Source of the DNA: Gliomastix tumulicola | Taxonomy: Eukaryota > Ascomycota > Sordariomycetes > Hypocreales > Bionectriaceae | Direction of reading: 5' to 3' | NCBI GenBank assembly: GCA_001599755.1 | Contig: BCHX01000004.1 | Span: 3,348,001-3,412,000, forward strand | DNA: 64,000 nucleotides | Shown here: positions 33,375-45,597 of the stretch, in pieces | Layout of the letters: the number at the start of each line of letters is the position of its first letter | Position numbering within the stretch: the stretch's first letter is position 1 | Translations under genes and position numbers: made by a program | The notes under the pieces: generated by a model | Told to the model about the DNA's origin: nothing | What the model saw: the letters and a program-made list of their open reading frames with translations, nothing else | Database searches by the model: none

Positions 33375-35006
33375 TCAGGCTGCGTGGCCGTTTGTCTGCT
33401 GCTGCTGCTTCTGCGGCGGCTGCGGCGGCTGAGGCGGCTGCGGCTGCTGCTTCGGATCGATGGCGGTGAAGACGTGGCGGCTCTTGGACCCTTCATCCGG
33501 CCGGACCTGGATCTTCTGGTCCTTGGGCACCATCTCGTGCTTCAGCGGCCAGCCGAGACGGCGGCACAGCTCGGTGACGACAATATCGCAGTCGCCGAGC
33601 AGGTCGATGTCGAAGTTGATGTGGCTGACGGCCTGGCGGGAGATGTAGATCTGGGGGATGTGCGAGGGCAGCCAGGAGACGATCTCGGAGACGGGCGTCA
33701 CCTTGAGCGAGGTGCCGATGACGATGACGAGGTCGACCTTCTCGCGGTCGTGCTCGGCCAGCCGCACCGAGAACTCGTCGGGCAGCGCCTCGCCGAAGAA
33801 GGTGATGTCCGGCTTCATGACGCCCGCCTGCACCATGTCGTACTCGGAGTCCTCGGAGCTCCCGTCGCGGTCCGACCAGCGGCCCCTCTTGCTGCGGTCG
33901 GGCCCCGTCGACCGCTTCCTCTTGACGCCGCGGGCGGGCACCCGCGTCATCTGGCTGCACTTGGGGCAGCGGGGGATGATGCCCATCTTGATGTCCGGGA
34001 AGATCTTCTCGCCGGCCGTCTTGTAGCCGCACTTGATGCAGCTGGCGGTGCCGAAGGACCCGTGGCACTGGATGAGCTTCTCCTTGGGAACGCCCGCCTT
34101 GACCTCGAGGTTGTCGATGTTCTGCGAGTAGTTGGTGAGCAGCTTGCCGTGGTTGTGCAGCATGGCGATGAACTTGTGCGTCGGCGTGTAGCGATCCGTG
34201 TTGGGGATGATGTCCTTGGCCACCTTGTAGAAGATGGTCGGATCCTCCTTAAAGATCCGGATATCAAAGACCTCCTGCGGATCGTTGAGGCCGAGATGCT
34301 CCAGCTGGGCGTACAGACCCGTGCCCTTGGAGCGGAAGTCGGGGATGCCGAGCGACGTCGAGATGCCCGCGCCCGTCAGCAGGACGATGTTGCTGCTCTT
34401 GTTGATGAGATCCACGGCATCGTCGACCGTGTTGTAGCGGAGCAGCTTGGCGCGCTTGTTGATCTCCCTCGTAAGGGCGAGGATCAGCAAGTTCAGATAC
34501 TCCTCGTCCGGCCGGCCCTCGAGGAAGGGCGGGCACTTCACGTTGAAGGCACTGAGCAGCTTCTTGTTGGTGTAGCGGCCTGCATCGACTGTGCGCTCGA
34601 TGAAGACAGCAGGGCCGAGCTCGCGAAGCTCACGACGCAGGCGACACGCCTCTTCAGGTGTGCACACGCTCCCATCTACAAGTCGTCCCAGCCCCCCCCA
34701 ATCCACCGTCAGCGCTGCGCTCATCAAAGAATGACATCCCGGTTAGAATTTGATTTTGCACTCACCGTCGGGGGCAGGCGTCGTCTCATCAGTGAGCTCA
34801 TCCAGCGCGTCCTCAAAGAGGGAACTCTCATCCCACTGATCCTGCACATCCGCCACCCGCTCCTCCAGATCGGCGAGAGACACATTGACGGCAGCATTCT
34901 TCAGCTGCTCCGACGACGCGTCGACGGGCAGATTCTCCAGCGCGTGCAGATCAGCCTTGGACTTGGGGGGCTTGAGCCCCTTGGTTGACATCTTTTTCCT
35001 GTACAT
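33375..35006 (-). CDS. SIR2: Sir2-family NAD-dependent protein deacetylase (class I)
   Basis: Sirtuins remove acyl groups from lysines, consuming NAD; class I members of this length act mainly on histones in silencing. Exons 35006-34766 and 34714-33375 join across a 51-nt intron to give 526 residues. An acidic N-terminal helper region (about 1-150) resembles those of Sir2/Hst1. The catalytic core has TGAGISTSLGIPDFRS near 190-205, the NID motif in YSQNIDNLE, the catalytic histidine in IQCHGSF near 297, zinc cysteines CIKC and CPKC near 303-330, and GTSLKVTP. A basic insertion with VKRKRSTG, a nuclear-localisation-like sequence, follows the zinc ribbon. The C-terminus is P/Q-rich. A second ATG at 34991 (MSTKGLK) is an equally plausible start. 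Whether this is the Sir2 or Hst1 orthologue cannot be settled here. Confidence 0.93.
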
Positions 35007-35499
35007 TTTTTTGCTTCTTTTTTCTTTCTCCTCTCCGTCCCCTTTTCAGTCTGTTTCTTGATTCCTGAACGTGCCCAGTTAGCTGCTGACCCAAATTTCA
35101 TGCAATCCTGATTGATTGAAGCCTAAAGGAGGGGGGGATCCCGGATCGCGTGGTGCCAGAGCCAAAACTAGCAGCAGTAGGGAGAGCCCAGAAATGGAAA
35201 AGGAAGGGGAACTAGTCAGCCGGCCAGGGCATCCCGCCAGCTGACACGGGAAGGATAAGATAGCGGCGAGATGCGGGAAAGGGAAGCAGTAGGTGGATGT
35301 AAGCGGGAGAGGCAAACGAGGCGAAAGGCAAGGGATGGGCGATGGTGATGGTGATGGTGATGGGGTGAGTGAGTGAGTGGCAGTGATAAATGATTCGTGA
35401 TTCGTGGGAGGGTGAGTGACGGGGGAAATGATGGGGAATGGAGATGCGTATAAGAATGAGCATGAATCTCCATGATGATACGATTATCATCGCCATCAC

Positions 35500-35523
35500 C
35501 ATCATCATCATCATCATCATCAT
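35500..35523. repeat. (CAT)8 trinucleotide repeat
   Basis: A pure 24-nt CAT run in an imperfect CAT/CGC-rich stretch from about 35485. It lies upstream of the sirtuin gene, probably in its leader or promoter. Confidence 0.95.
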
Positions 35524-36093
35524 CCAGACACGCAAACGATAACGAGACAAATACGAAGAAGCGATAGGACTTACCGTCGCTCGTTTCTACTGACCAACCA
35601 AGTGGCAACGTGGGAAGAAAATTAGCAGGCTGGGGGAGGGGGGGGNGGGAGAGAAATACGTAGAACCGAGACAGAAGCGATCAGGCAGGGCGAGAACAAG
35701 AATGAAGGAAATGGGGGGAGGGAAAAGAGAATTAAAAAAAAAATGCGTGATGCAGATAAAAAAAAATGTCGCTCGTGGTGATTAACGTTGGCCAAACTCA
35801 CGACGGAAGACCCAACGCATCGAGTTGAGGAAATTAAAAAAAGAGGGAAGGAAGCGGAATGCGAAGGAAAGAAGAAGGTGCGCGATGGACCGTCTGTGGT
35901 GATATGGAGGAGGAAAAGAGGAAAAGATAGAGATCGGGCCAGGTTAGCAGAGTATAGTATACCGAAAACTGTTATTATGGCATGGCCTTAGGTAAATTCC
36001 CAGCCAATAAGGAGAACCAGCCTGGGCACTGTATTATGATTACTCACTTTACCGTGCCGACTAAGCCAAGTGGACGCTGCTTGCCATGAATCA

Positions 36094-36135
36094 CATGGAG
36101 CATGGAGCATGGAGCCTGGCGCCTGGAGCCTGGAA
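36094..36135. repeat. 7-bp tandem repeat, six units
   Basis: Three copies of catggag are followed by three diverged copies (cctggcg, cctggag, cctggaa), all in exact 7-bp register. It is intergenic. Confidence 0.9.
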
Positions 36136-37020
36136 TGGCCTCGCAACTCAAACGCTGTGCGTATGTCCGTCCGTCCCTTCCTTCGTCTTAGTCAGGCTAC
36201 GGGTGAAGGACGTGGAAACTGGGCCGAAGCGACGCGCCGGGATTCACGAGATGCGGACTCTATTTTGATACTGGATCTGGGCTTCAACATAAGTACCGGC
36301 GTGAGTGTGTACAGCACATTGGACAGTACACGACTCAGCCATGCGCACTGTGTTTCAACCGCTAGCACCGACTGTCTCGACCGTGTTACACTCGACGCTT
36401 CCGCTCACTGCCAGTCTTCCCACTTGCTCCTCATCCCCGTACGACGGGGCCTCAGCCACGCCCGCATCTGCCAAGTTACGACCCTACGACGCGGCCTTCC
36501 AAGATAAGGCAGCATCGCCCACCATGCTCATATTCATCCATCCATCCACCCTTCACATCAGGCAGCCTTCATTCAGATCAGCATCAGTGAAACCATCAAA
36601 GCTTCAGTTAAGGATAATTGGTACTAAAACTTAAACGCTGTACCTAGTAGTGGCTCTCACTCTTTTTTGATTTAGTGTACAAACCCAACAAGCACACAAG
36701 TGGTCTTGTTTGCCGCCAGTCCCGCATGGATTGCGGCACTGCCTCCCACCTCGCACCTGAAAAGAAATCCCCATGCCTGGGCCCGGAATGGTCAGCTCAA
36801 AAGAGACCAACCTGTTGAGACATGCCAGTAGTGACGGGTAATTAAAAGGGTATCGGAACAATTCGAATAGAGCCAACCGTCCGTCTAGCCAACCAAATGC
36901 AACTGACGCAAGAACAAACCCAATTGCGCCTCCTGGTGTATCCCCGTGTATCTGTTGTACAGCGGCAGAGCCGCAGCCTGCGCCTCATTCATCCTTTTTT
37001 CTTTTTTCTTTTTTTGGTTT

Positions 37021-40000
37021 CTACTCTCTCCTCTCCGCATCATGAGCTTCTCCACTCTCTTGTGACCGGTTGAAGAAGCTCGCGCCCTGGTCTTCCGTCG
37101 GTGTGCGTCCAACTGGGGACCAGCCTGCTGCTACTCCGGCAGCAACAATGCCAGCCATGACCGTCGGTGCGCCCAGTGCCGAGTTGGACCGAGACCGCAT
37201 CGACTTAGACCGTCGTCGGGACTCGGGAGTAGCAGCTCCCGACCCGGCCTTGTCGTCCTTGAGTGGCGTCTGCGGCACCAACAGCGAGTTGGACCGAGAG
37301 TGCGACGGGCTGCGGTGCTGCATCAGAGTCTCACGCGGATGCTGAATCGCGAACTTGAGATTGTTCAGACGGCCTCCCTTCATCCGCCTGAGGAAGTTAA
37401 GCTCGTCCCGGATATCCGCCAACGGCTCAGGATACATGCCCATCTCCTCATCCGAGATAGCCAGCCCAGGTGCCTTACTCGCCCGGCGCTTCAGGAAATC
37501 AGGAATCAGAGCCGACATGATCCAGTCTGGGATGAGGCGGATGGCAACGCCAAAGGGAACCGACAGCACACCAAGTACGATAGCAATCGCCCACATGGTG
37601 CCCGACTGGCCTTCCTTAGAGATCGAGAACGCCGCACCACCAACAAAAATGATGAGCACCTGCCCACCACACATAAGGGCACTGATACCGATAAAGAACC
37701 AGTTATGGGTCAGGCCCTCGAAGATGTTGAAGTTATTGTCTAGACGGCGGTTGCTGCGAGTCATGGTTAGTACCTGCATGAAGAGTTTGTTGAGTTGGGA
37801 CAAATCAAGCCGTGTGCGCAAATACTTACTTCCATTGATTGAAGATTTGCATCCATACGAATGTGTTGAAGACCAGAGTGTTAATCGTAGCCCTAGTCGG
37901 ATTTTCGTCATTGCTAAGAGGAAGAACGCCGGGGCTTCCGTAATAGAGAACGAGCGTGATCACAAGTTGATAAACAGCTTGCCCAAGAATCATCTTCCAC
38001 ATAGTAGGTGTAATGATGAAGTTATTCCTGGGCTCCGGTTTCCGATCGAGAATGCTCTCCTGGGGCGGATCAGTAGCAAGTGCGAGAGCCGCGAGGGTGT
38101 CCATGATCAGATTGACCCAGAGAAGCTGGACGGCCGTCAGCACTGACTGCTCTTCATCACTGGACACAGCCGTGATGAACGTCAGGACAACAGCAGTAAT
38201 GTTGACCGTGAGCTGAAACTGGAGGAACCGCTTGACAGCGTCGTTGACAGCTCGACCCCATTTCAGAGCCTTGACGATGCTTGTGAAGTTGTCGTCCATG
38301 AGAATGATTGAAGACGCCTCTTTAGCCACCTCGGTGCCTGCAATGCCCATCGAAAATCCGACGTCTGCAGTCTTGAGGGCGGGTGCGTCGTTGGTGCCGT
38401 CTCCAGTGACGGCAACAATCTCATCCTTGTCCTTGAGCCTCCTAACCAGTACACGCTTGTCTTCGGGGCTTGATCTGGCGAGGACCTGAAGCCTTGGGAT
38501 GATCTCTTGCTGCTGCAGGCGACTGAGGTTGCGGAACTCGGGTCCTTCCATCACAATACCACCAGGTTGGAGAATACCGCACTCCTTAGCAATCGCTTGG
38601 GCAGTCAGCTTGTTGTCTCCCGTCACCATGCGGACCGTGACGCCAGCTTTTTGACAAGCCTTGACTGCTTCGGGAACACCCTCGCGCAGAGGATCCTGAA
38701 TGCCCACAACCCCGATCAAAGACAGATCATCAAAGAGATCTTCAAAAGCAATCTCAGTGCTGCTTCCTTCAACGCGGCGCATATCCTTGGGGGGCCAGGC
38801 CTCGAAGTCCCTGAACGCGATTCCGATTGTCCTGAGAGACCTCATAGCATAGGAGTCGATGAGATGCGAGATAGTAGTCGTGTCTTCCCTGGTAATGTCC
38901 ATAACTGAAGAATCGGTTGCGGGATCTCGGATGATTTTCGTGCATTTGCCGAGGATGATCTCAGAAGCGCCCTTGATGTACAGCCTAGCTCCGCCTTGGG
39001 GGAGGCTAACAATGATCCCCATGCACTTGCGCCCGGAGTCGAAAGGAATCAGCTGCAGGGTGTTGGCGTTCGCCCTCACCTCCATGACCGGCCCCATACC
39101 CAGGTAAGCTTGTGCAAATAGGAGCAAGGCGGTTTCGGTCTTCGACCCAATAAAGGTTTGAACACCATCCACATCGCCTTCGAAGGCAGTCGAGTTGAGA
39201 GCGATGGATTTCTCGAGAAGATCCCTCATGGGAGCACTCAGGGCATTCGCGAACTCCTGTGCCTGGACGTTACTACTATCATCAACTGGGCTCGAACTGC
39301 TGTCCCCGGTTCCAGGCCGTGCTCCACCGCCGAAGCGATGGCCCGTGCCGATTGTTCCCGAAACCACCTGCATCTTGTTCTGAGTCAAGGTTCCTGTCTT
39401 GTCCGAGCAGATGCTCGTGGCGTTGCCCATGACCTCGCATGCCTTCAGATGCCGGACCAGGTTGGCATCCTTCAGCATTCGAGTCGTTGCGAAGGCAAGC
39501 GCTAGAGTAACAGCGAGTGGTAAACCTTCAGGGACAGCCACGACAATAATCGTAACGACGACGATGAAGATGTTGAGGAATCGCTGGCCCTTCTGCTCGG
39601 GTGTGAGGTCGGACAGCTTGGGGAGGGCAACCAGGAACTTGATGAAGAGAACAATGAAGAGAAGCAGACCAGCCGCACTGCCAAGCTTCGCGATCCATGT
39701 CGCAATCACATTCAGCTTGCTTTGCAGCGGTGTCATCTCGGGATCATCGTTGAGCGCCATCAGAGTCTTGCCGTAGGACGAATAGACACCCGTGGATGTT
39801 ACCATGAAAGTACCAACACCCTCCATGACACGCGCGCCGGATTGGATCAGGGGGTCCATTTTCTTGAGGCTGTCGTGGTTCTCGATAGCGCGGTAAACAG
39901 CGTCGGCGGGCTGTTTTCGAATAACGTCCGATTCGCCCGTGGCCTGTGACTCGTCGCACTTGACATTGAACCCGTCGATAAGAACACCGTCAACAGGGAC

Positions 40001-41239
40001 CAGATCGCCAGGCTCGAGGTGAACAACATCGCCGACCAGAATGTCGTAGACGGAGATTTCGACTGTCCTCCCAGACCGAATCACCTTGACGACTCGATCC
40101 TGCTTTTTCCTGTTGAGTTTGGCAAACTGCCGTTCCTTTTGATAGTCATTGAGTGATCCAACTATGACAACGATGGCAATGGCCACAATGATGGCAACGC
40201 CTTCGACCCATTCAACCTTTGGTTCACCAGGCTTATGGCTCCCTCCAAAAGTCTGGTAGAGACCAACTGCCAAGCTAATAGCGGCAGCGATGGAGAGAAG
40301 AATGAGGACCTTGTCGTTAAAGGTGATCCACATTAGTTGAAGCAGACTCTTTCCTTTCTTCTGCGGGATTCTGTTGTCCTTGTAAACACGCAGTCGATCT
40401 TTGAAAGGCTCATCGCCTCCGTGGGCCGGTGCAGCCTCGCCTGCCGTAGGAGGATCTGAGGCCTTGCTGGCTTGGTTTGTCGCGTCGTCGAAGGTAATCC
40501 GGCCGCTCAAGCTAGATTCGTCGATATTCAAGCCCGCATGACGATCAGTGCGGAGGCCCTTCTCCAGGCCTGCCAACCCACCAAGTTTGTAGAAAGCCGC
40601 AAGGCTCTTGGGGTTGAACATCTTTGTAAGCTGGCCAGGAGAGAAAGCAAACGGGTTGTTCTCCACGTCGAAATGGTCCTCGGTCCCAGCATCTGGTACT
40701 AGAGCAGTAGCGTCGTTGATCACCTTGTCGTTCTGGTTCTTGCCAGCCTTGCTGCGGTCAGACTGCGTGCCGTTAGACGCAACGACGGTGATGTCGCCAT
40801 GGCTGTCGGCCTCCGAGTCCAGCGAGCTTTTCCTATCGCCCGCCGCGCCCGGAACCGCGAGGAATGAGCCTGGATCGGCGGCTCTCGAATTTGCTGGACT
40901 TGACACATTGTGAGGGCTGACTGGACGGTTCTTGCCGCTATCGAAAGAGGTCTGGACAGAGAGTTTGGGGGGTTTGGCCTCTGTCCCGCCTGAGGCTGCC
41001 GTTTGCTCCGCAGACATTGATGTGTCTGACTGCTGCGAAGGTTCCGTGTGCTGTGATGCCTCAGTGGCGTTATTGTCATTGCTCGGGGCTGGGGTATCGA
41101 TTGTGATGGTTGGACTGTGTTGACCGGTTAGATGCTATAGAGTACCTCAGACATCCACGTGAAGTGGAGTGTAGTAGACTTACGCTCTCTGCCTCGATAC
41201 AGGCGGCCCAGGGGGCGGCTCGTCTTGTTTGTCGGCCAT
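37021..41239 (-). CDS. PMC1: P2B-type Ca2+-ATPase, vacuolar Pmc1-like
   Basis: This P-type pump moves cytosolic Ca2+ into the vacuole (or out of the cell) and is a classic calcineurin/Crz1 target. Three exons, 41239-41184, 41114-37830 and 37753-37021, give 1357 residues. The short first exon encodes MADKQDEPPPGPPVSRQR and splices in frame to PTITIDTPAPSND; a start at the next methionine (41017) would lose 51 residues. Visible motifs are the actuator TGES in QATGESDV near 409, PEGLPLAV in M4, the phosphorylation site SDKTGTLTQNKM near 591 and TGDGTNDAPAL near 928. Exon 3 supplies the last membrane helices (WNNRRLDNNFNIFEGL onward) and a basic S/R-rich tail with RRRSKSMRSRSNS. The C-terminal tail might be regulatory (inference). 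Confidence 0.96.
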
Positions 41240-43140
41240 GATTGGGGGCTACCACTGGCGAGGCAACGCAGCGTAGCAGTGGGCAGCGGCACAAGAAGGC
41301 AGTGTCGCCGCGAAGGGAGTGGTCTCAGTGATAAGAGTGAGACAAAGGGAAAGACAAGGAGTGGAACGCTAAGAGCAGATAACAATACAACGAAAAACAG
41401 AAGGGAAAGACCACGATGTCTCGCGTGGTTGGCTGACTGGCGGCAGCGCGCAAAGGGAGGGGTGAGTGGGTTGAATTAATAGGATGTTATTAACACACGC
41501 AGAAGCCAGCTCGGTCGAAGGAGAACGTGCAGGGTGCCGAGGGTTGGTAGCGGAAGAGAGAGTGAAGAGAGTGAATAGAAAGGGTACGGCTAAGCGTGAA
41601 GAGCCCTGGGTGACTGCGAGATGTCTGGCGAGCCAGCCTGAGGAGGGCGTCTTCGGATGTTTCTAAGTCGATGCTAGGCATCGGGAGGCGAAAAGCTCAA
41701 GCATTACCCAAGGTGAGGAAGCCACTCGAAGACGACGACGGTGGCTGGAGGAGACCGTGTGATCAAGGCCCAAAGTCTAAGGCGAGGGGCGAGAGGCAGC
41801 AGCAGCCATTGAAAGCGTCGAGGCTGGGAAGTCTGGCTGGGAAGTCTGGCTTGAACAATGGCTCACGAACGGCAGCAGCAGCCCAGCGTGGACTGACTTT
41901 TGTTCAGCTGGCTAGCCAGGCAAGATCAAAGGGCAGCAATGAGGTGACGTCCAAGAGCAGAATCCAGGTTTGAGATTCGCCCACGCACATGTCCTGCCAA
42001 GGCAGCTCAGGGCAGGAGCGAGTGGGAGCAAGGGGAGCTTCCAGCTGGCTGCTGTCATTGAAAGGACCCGCTTCACGGCTTCATGCAGGCTGTTACCAGC
42101 ATATTAGAGACCCGCCAGTGGCTATTGGTGCTCCAGTGGAGGCCAATTAGTGCCACATCTGCGGTGCAGGGAGGCCATATGGGCATTAGCTTGGGGCTGT
42201 GCAAGAAATGTGCCCTTTTCTGATTGGTCCAAGCTTGCTCTCCTCCGGAGCAAGTCCCAGGGGCGGATCCACACGAGTCAAACGATCGCCTCCCTCACCC
42301 GTGCCAGAGTTCGGCTGGCTACCTTAGTGGCTGCTTAAGCGATTCCTGGAGGGCCAGAGTAGAAAAAGCCTTGCCATCCCGAACTATTTGTCTGTGACGG
42401 GAAGTCTGCCCACGGGCATCGGACGACTTCCCACGCCACTGTAGCGAGCTTCACCGCACCCGGTGAGAGAATTGTTTGGTTTGGTGACACGGGCACTGCC
42501 TGCCCTGCCTGGCTGACTGTTGGTAGAGGTACCCGGGCTTTGGGCATGTACCGGCCAATACGGTGAGACCCGATCCCGAGGCCACCACCTCCCGAAGTGG
42601 GCGTCAGACACTACCCGGTTTTCATCTGTTTTTGCCTGTGCTGCGCTGTACAGTGACGTGCTGTTGGTTGCCCTCCATCCCTCATCCATGCGTCCACATG
42701 CCAACGAAAGCTTGTTTCCCAGCATTTGCGCATGAAATGACTGAGGTGCTACCTCATGCGACCTGACTCAAGCAAGCCCAGTACTCCCGAGACACTCATT
42801 AATGCCCAGCAAACCAGTTGTTTACATACGCTTACCCTGCACAGCCTCACTGCTTGACCCAGATCGGAAAAAAAAAGGTTCAGATCAATGACGACTGGAG
42901 GCAAACTCGGCAACACGTTACGCGAAAAATGCTAGGGCATGGGAAATAATATTTAGTGCCTTGCCTTGGTGTGGCCACTACGGAGGGATGCCTGTTCTAG
43001 GCCTTGACACTGCTAATTTCTTTGATTGATTGTAATTTTGTAGGTGATGAGTGATGAGATGAGCACACGACCAACGAGCCGAGGAGCCGGGATATGGATC
43101 AGATATTGACAAATACCAGGATACTTGATCCAGTTTCCAT
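41240..43140. other. 1.9-kb promoter region of the Ca2+-ATPase gene
   Basis: This region precedes the minus-strand ATPase gene and follows the PBY1-like stop. It contains a GAGGCTG at 41820-41826, a GTGGCTGG near 41740 and duplicated GGCTGGGAAGTCT units near 41822-41850. The GGCTG cores resemble calcineurin/Crz1-type elements, though these are short and common. No gene is visible. Confidence 0.4.
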
Positions 43141-45597
43141 TTACCCACGTCCAAGATCAACCTCACGCACTAACACCATCTCCTCCTCACCGCCACGCTC
43201 CAGCAAACTCTCCTCGACCCCCAAGAAGGGCGCGACGGCACGCCGGAGCACNCCCNCCCAGANCCCCGCCACGACTTCGCGGAGGTCCCCTCCCGTCTGC
43301 CTGAAGTCCGGGAACGCGTTGACCTCGAGCAGCCACGCGTCCCCGGCCGCGTCGACGAGGAAGTCGAGGCCAAACACCTCGAAGGCATTGGGCAGCGTCT
43401 GGAAGTGGATCGGCATCGCGCGGGCGGCGGCCTCGAAGACCTCGCCCGTGACGTCGCAGATCTGCCCGAAGATGGCGTCAAGCTTGGCCCGGGGCAAGGG
43501 CAGGTCCCAGAAGCGGCGGACCGTGTTCTCGTTGGGCGAGGACTGGAGGCACGTGTTGGTGAGGAACGTCTCGATGTCGTCGGGGGACTCCCAGGGCGCG
43601 GCGTATGGCTTCGCCGCGAAGAGCGCCAGCATGTGCCTGTACACGTGGACCCGTAGGCTGCCTGCGCAGAGCACGTATGTCCGGATGTGAAACTTGCGGC
43701 TGTCGCCGTCGAGGAGGAGCGGCGGGTGCAGGTAGGGTTGGGCGACAAAGTGTCTCAAGTGCGAGGTTGTGATGTGATCTGACGACTGGCCTGCTGGCTC
43801 TTCTTCGTCGCCTGTGCCCTCTGCTTCGTCATCACTATCCGGGAGATCTTCCTCCCACCCGTCAAAGATGGCCTGAAGCTCTTCCATGGTACTGAACAGT
43901 CGGATCCCCTGCCCACGGTCACTCATCCCGGGCTTCAATATCCACCACTCCCGCTCCCTCTGTTCCAAAGACGCATTCTTGTCCAGACTCTCGCGAAGGT
44001 CGAATGCCTCTATCAGCGAATCATCAAGGAACTCAGCATAGTCGAGCTCAAACGCGTCGCTACGTTTGAAGTGTTTTCGAAGGAGCGAGCCTGGATTCTT
44101 GGCCATCCAGTGGTCTATCGTCGTAGACAGGTAATGCTTTCGTATCAGTGCCTTTCGGATCATATAGCTATTGACCAGGCATGTTCTCCTGTTGGATGCC
44201 GCGAATTCAAAGTCGATCTGCTCGTACGGCGTGATGGCGAAGGCCTTGACATCAGATCCGCCCAAGACGCTCGGCAGCGTGAACGACTCGTCTAGCTTGT
44301 CAATGACTTCTATCGAGTCTGGTGGAAACACGCTACTCAAGGCATTCAATATGAGAGGCTGGACATAGGAGTCTTCGTAACAGACGATCGCTTTGATCCT
44401 CGCCCCATCTCCCTCTGATACGGGAGCCGAAGCACTAGTTTGTGGCCTACGCCATAAGTCGTAAGAAAATGCTCTATTCTCAATGCCACGTACATTACAT
44501 GCATATCATAGGTCCATCGTGAAACTCGTGATTGATGTCGCTATAGCCTCTAGCGCGATGTCTGCAGGGTGACTCACAGCTTCAATTCCTTCTGGTGAGA
44601 GGGGCCCAATGACGTGGCAAAATTGGCCTTCATGGGGGTGATGCTATTGTGGCGGTCAGTATGTTCAGGATGACGATGTCAATCAATATTTGGAATGGAG
44701 AGCGACTTACCTGGTCTGCCCCTCCTTCACAGCCCACCCATCGTTGCCTGGTGCTGATTCCTCAACGCTCTTATACACATCCGTGAATCTAGGCGCCCAC
44801 TTGAAATGCTTGTGCGTGTGCCCCTTCTTCTCACCCTCCACGCCGGCCTCGCCCAGCGCACCCTCCCTGATGCTCTCCTCCTCGTCGTCCCCGTCGCCCG
44901 TGACCCCCTCGATCTCCTGGAAGCAGCTGCCCTCCCGCCAGTAGTTCTGCAGCATGTCGGTGAAGAGCGTGGCGTGGCCCTCGACCCCCTCGACGAGCGG
45001 CACGTTGACGCTGTACAGGTCCGCGCTCTTGTCCGTGGGCCACTGCGCGTACAGCGCCTCGATGACCTTGACGCTGTGGCGGCAGGCGGCCTCGATGATG
45101 ACGGGGTCGTGGTTGCGCGAGAAGAAGGCGAAGCTCAGCGCGATGGCCTTGCGCTGACACACGGCGGCCTCGAGTGCCGCGCCCAGCGTCCCCGAGCTCA
45201 GCGCGAAGACGGCCGTCGTGTTCCGTCCGTAGTTGGGGCCGCTCACGACGAGATCGACGGGGCCTCGGTCCTGGAAGAAGTGGTGAAGGCCGATCTGCAC
45301 GCAGCTGGCGGGCGTCCCGTCGACGAGAATCCACTCCTCGACGTCTCCCGAGGGCGACGGCCGCTTGTGCGTTGTGCCCAGGGCGTCCTCGCCGTGCAGT
45401 TCGACGGAGGGACGGTAGTAGAGTGGCCGCAGGGTCTGCCCGATCATATGGGCTTTCCCGATCCAGGAGCGCTGGGTATCAGGGAGGCAGACGGAGACTG
45501 TGTGGCCCGCGTCTTGCAGGTTTTTGACAAGACAGTGAACGTAAGGCGAGGACTGTGGCGATGGAGGGCCATCGTCGTTGGTGACGAGGATATGCAT
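43141..45597 (-). CDS. PBY1: Pby1-like fusion of SurE phosphatase and TTL-type ATP-grasp domains
   Basis: Yeast Pby1 is a P-body protein that contacts the decapping enzyme Dcp2. Exons 45597-44711, 44643-44578 and 44446-43141 join in frame to give about 752 residues, although the two halves look like separate genes in the raw frames. Residues 1-280 are SurE-like: the start MHILVTNDDG carries the metal-binding NDD, with SGPNYGRNT and SGTLGAA following. Residues 330-752 are a tubulin-tyrosine ligase-like ATP-grasp domain (CYEDSYVQPLI, WILKPGMSDRGQGIR, KFHIRTYVLC, GLDFLVD and WLLEVNAFPDF). An acidic insertion (DLPDSDDEAEGTGDEEE) interrupts the grasp domain. Three Ns at 43252, 43256 and 43263 leave three residues undefined near the C-terminus. 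An upstream in-frame extension to 45681 lacks support. Confidence 0.93.

Larger units (their letters stand above)
35007..37020. other. 2-kb intergenic region upstream of the sirtuin gene
   Basis: The region holds the sirtuin promoter and leader and the 3' UTR of the Ca2+-ATPase gene. It contains GATGGT and GAGT repeats at 35341-35379, the (CAT)8 run listed separately, a purine-rich low-quality stretch with one N at 35646, and a 7-bp tandem repeat at 36094-36135. A minus-strand splice donor (GACG then GTAAGT) at 35574 may begin a 5'-UTR intron. No protein gene is supported. Confidence 0.45.

Noticed and set aside
33342..34988. 548-codon open frame antisense to the sirtuin gene.
   Set aside because: It results from high third-position GC on the sense strand. 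The sense frame has all sirtuin catalytic motifs.
41484..41973. Small open frames in the Ca2+-ATPase upstream region.
   Set aside because: Short, basic, low-complexity frames in a promoter; no start context or homology.
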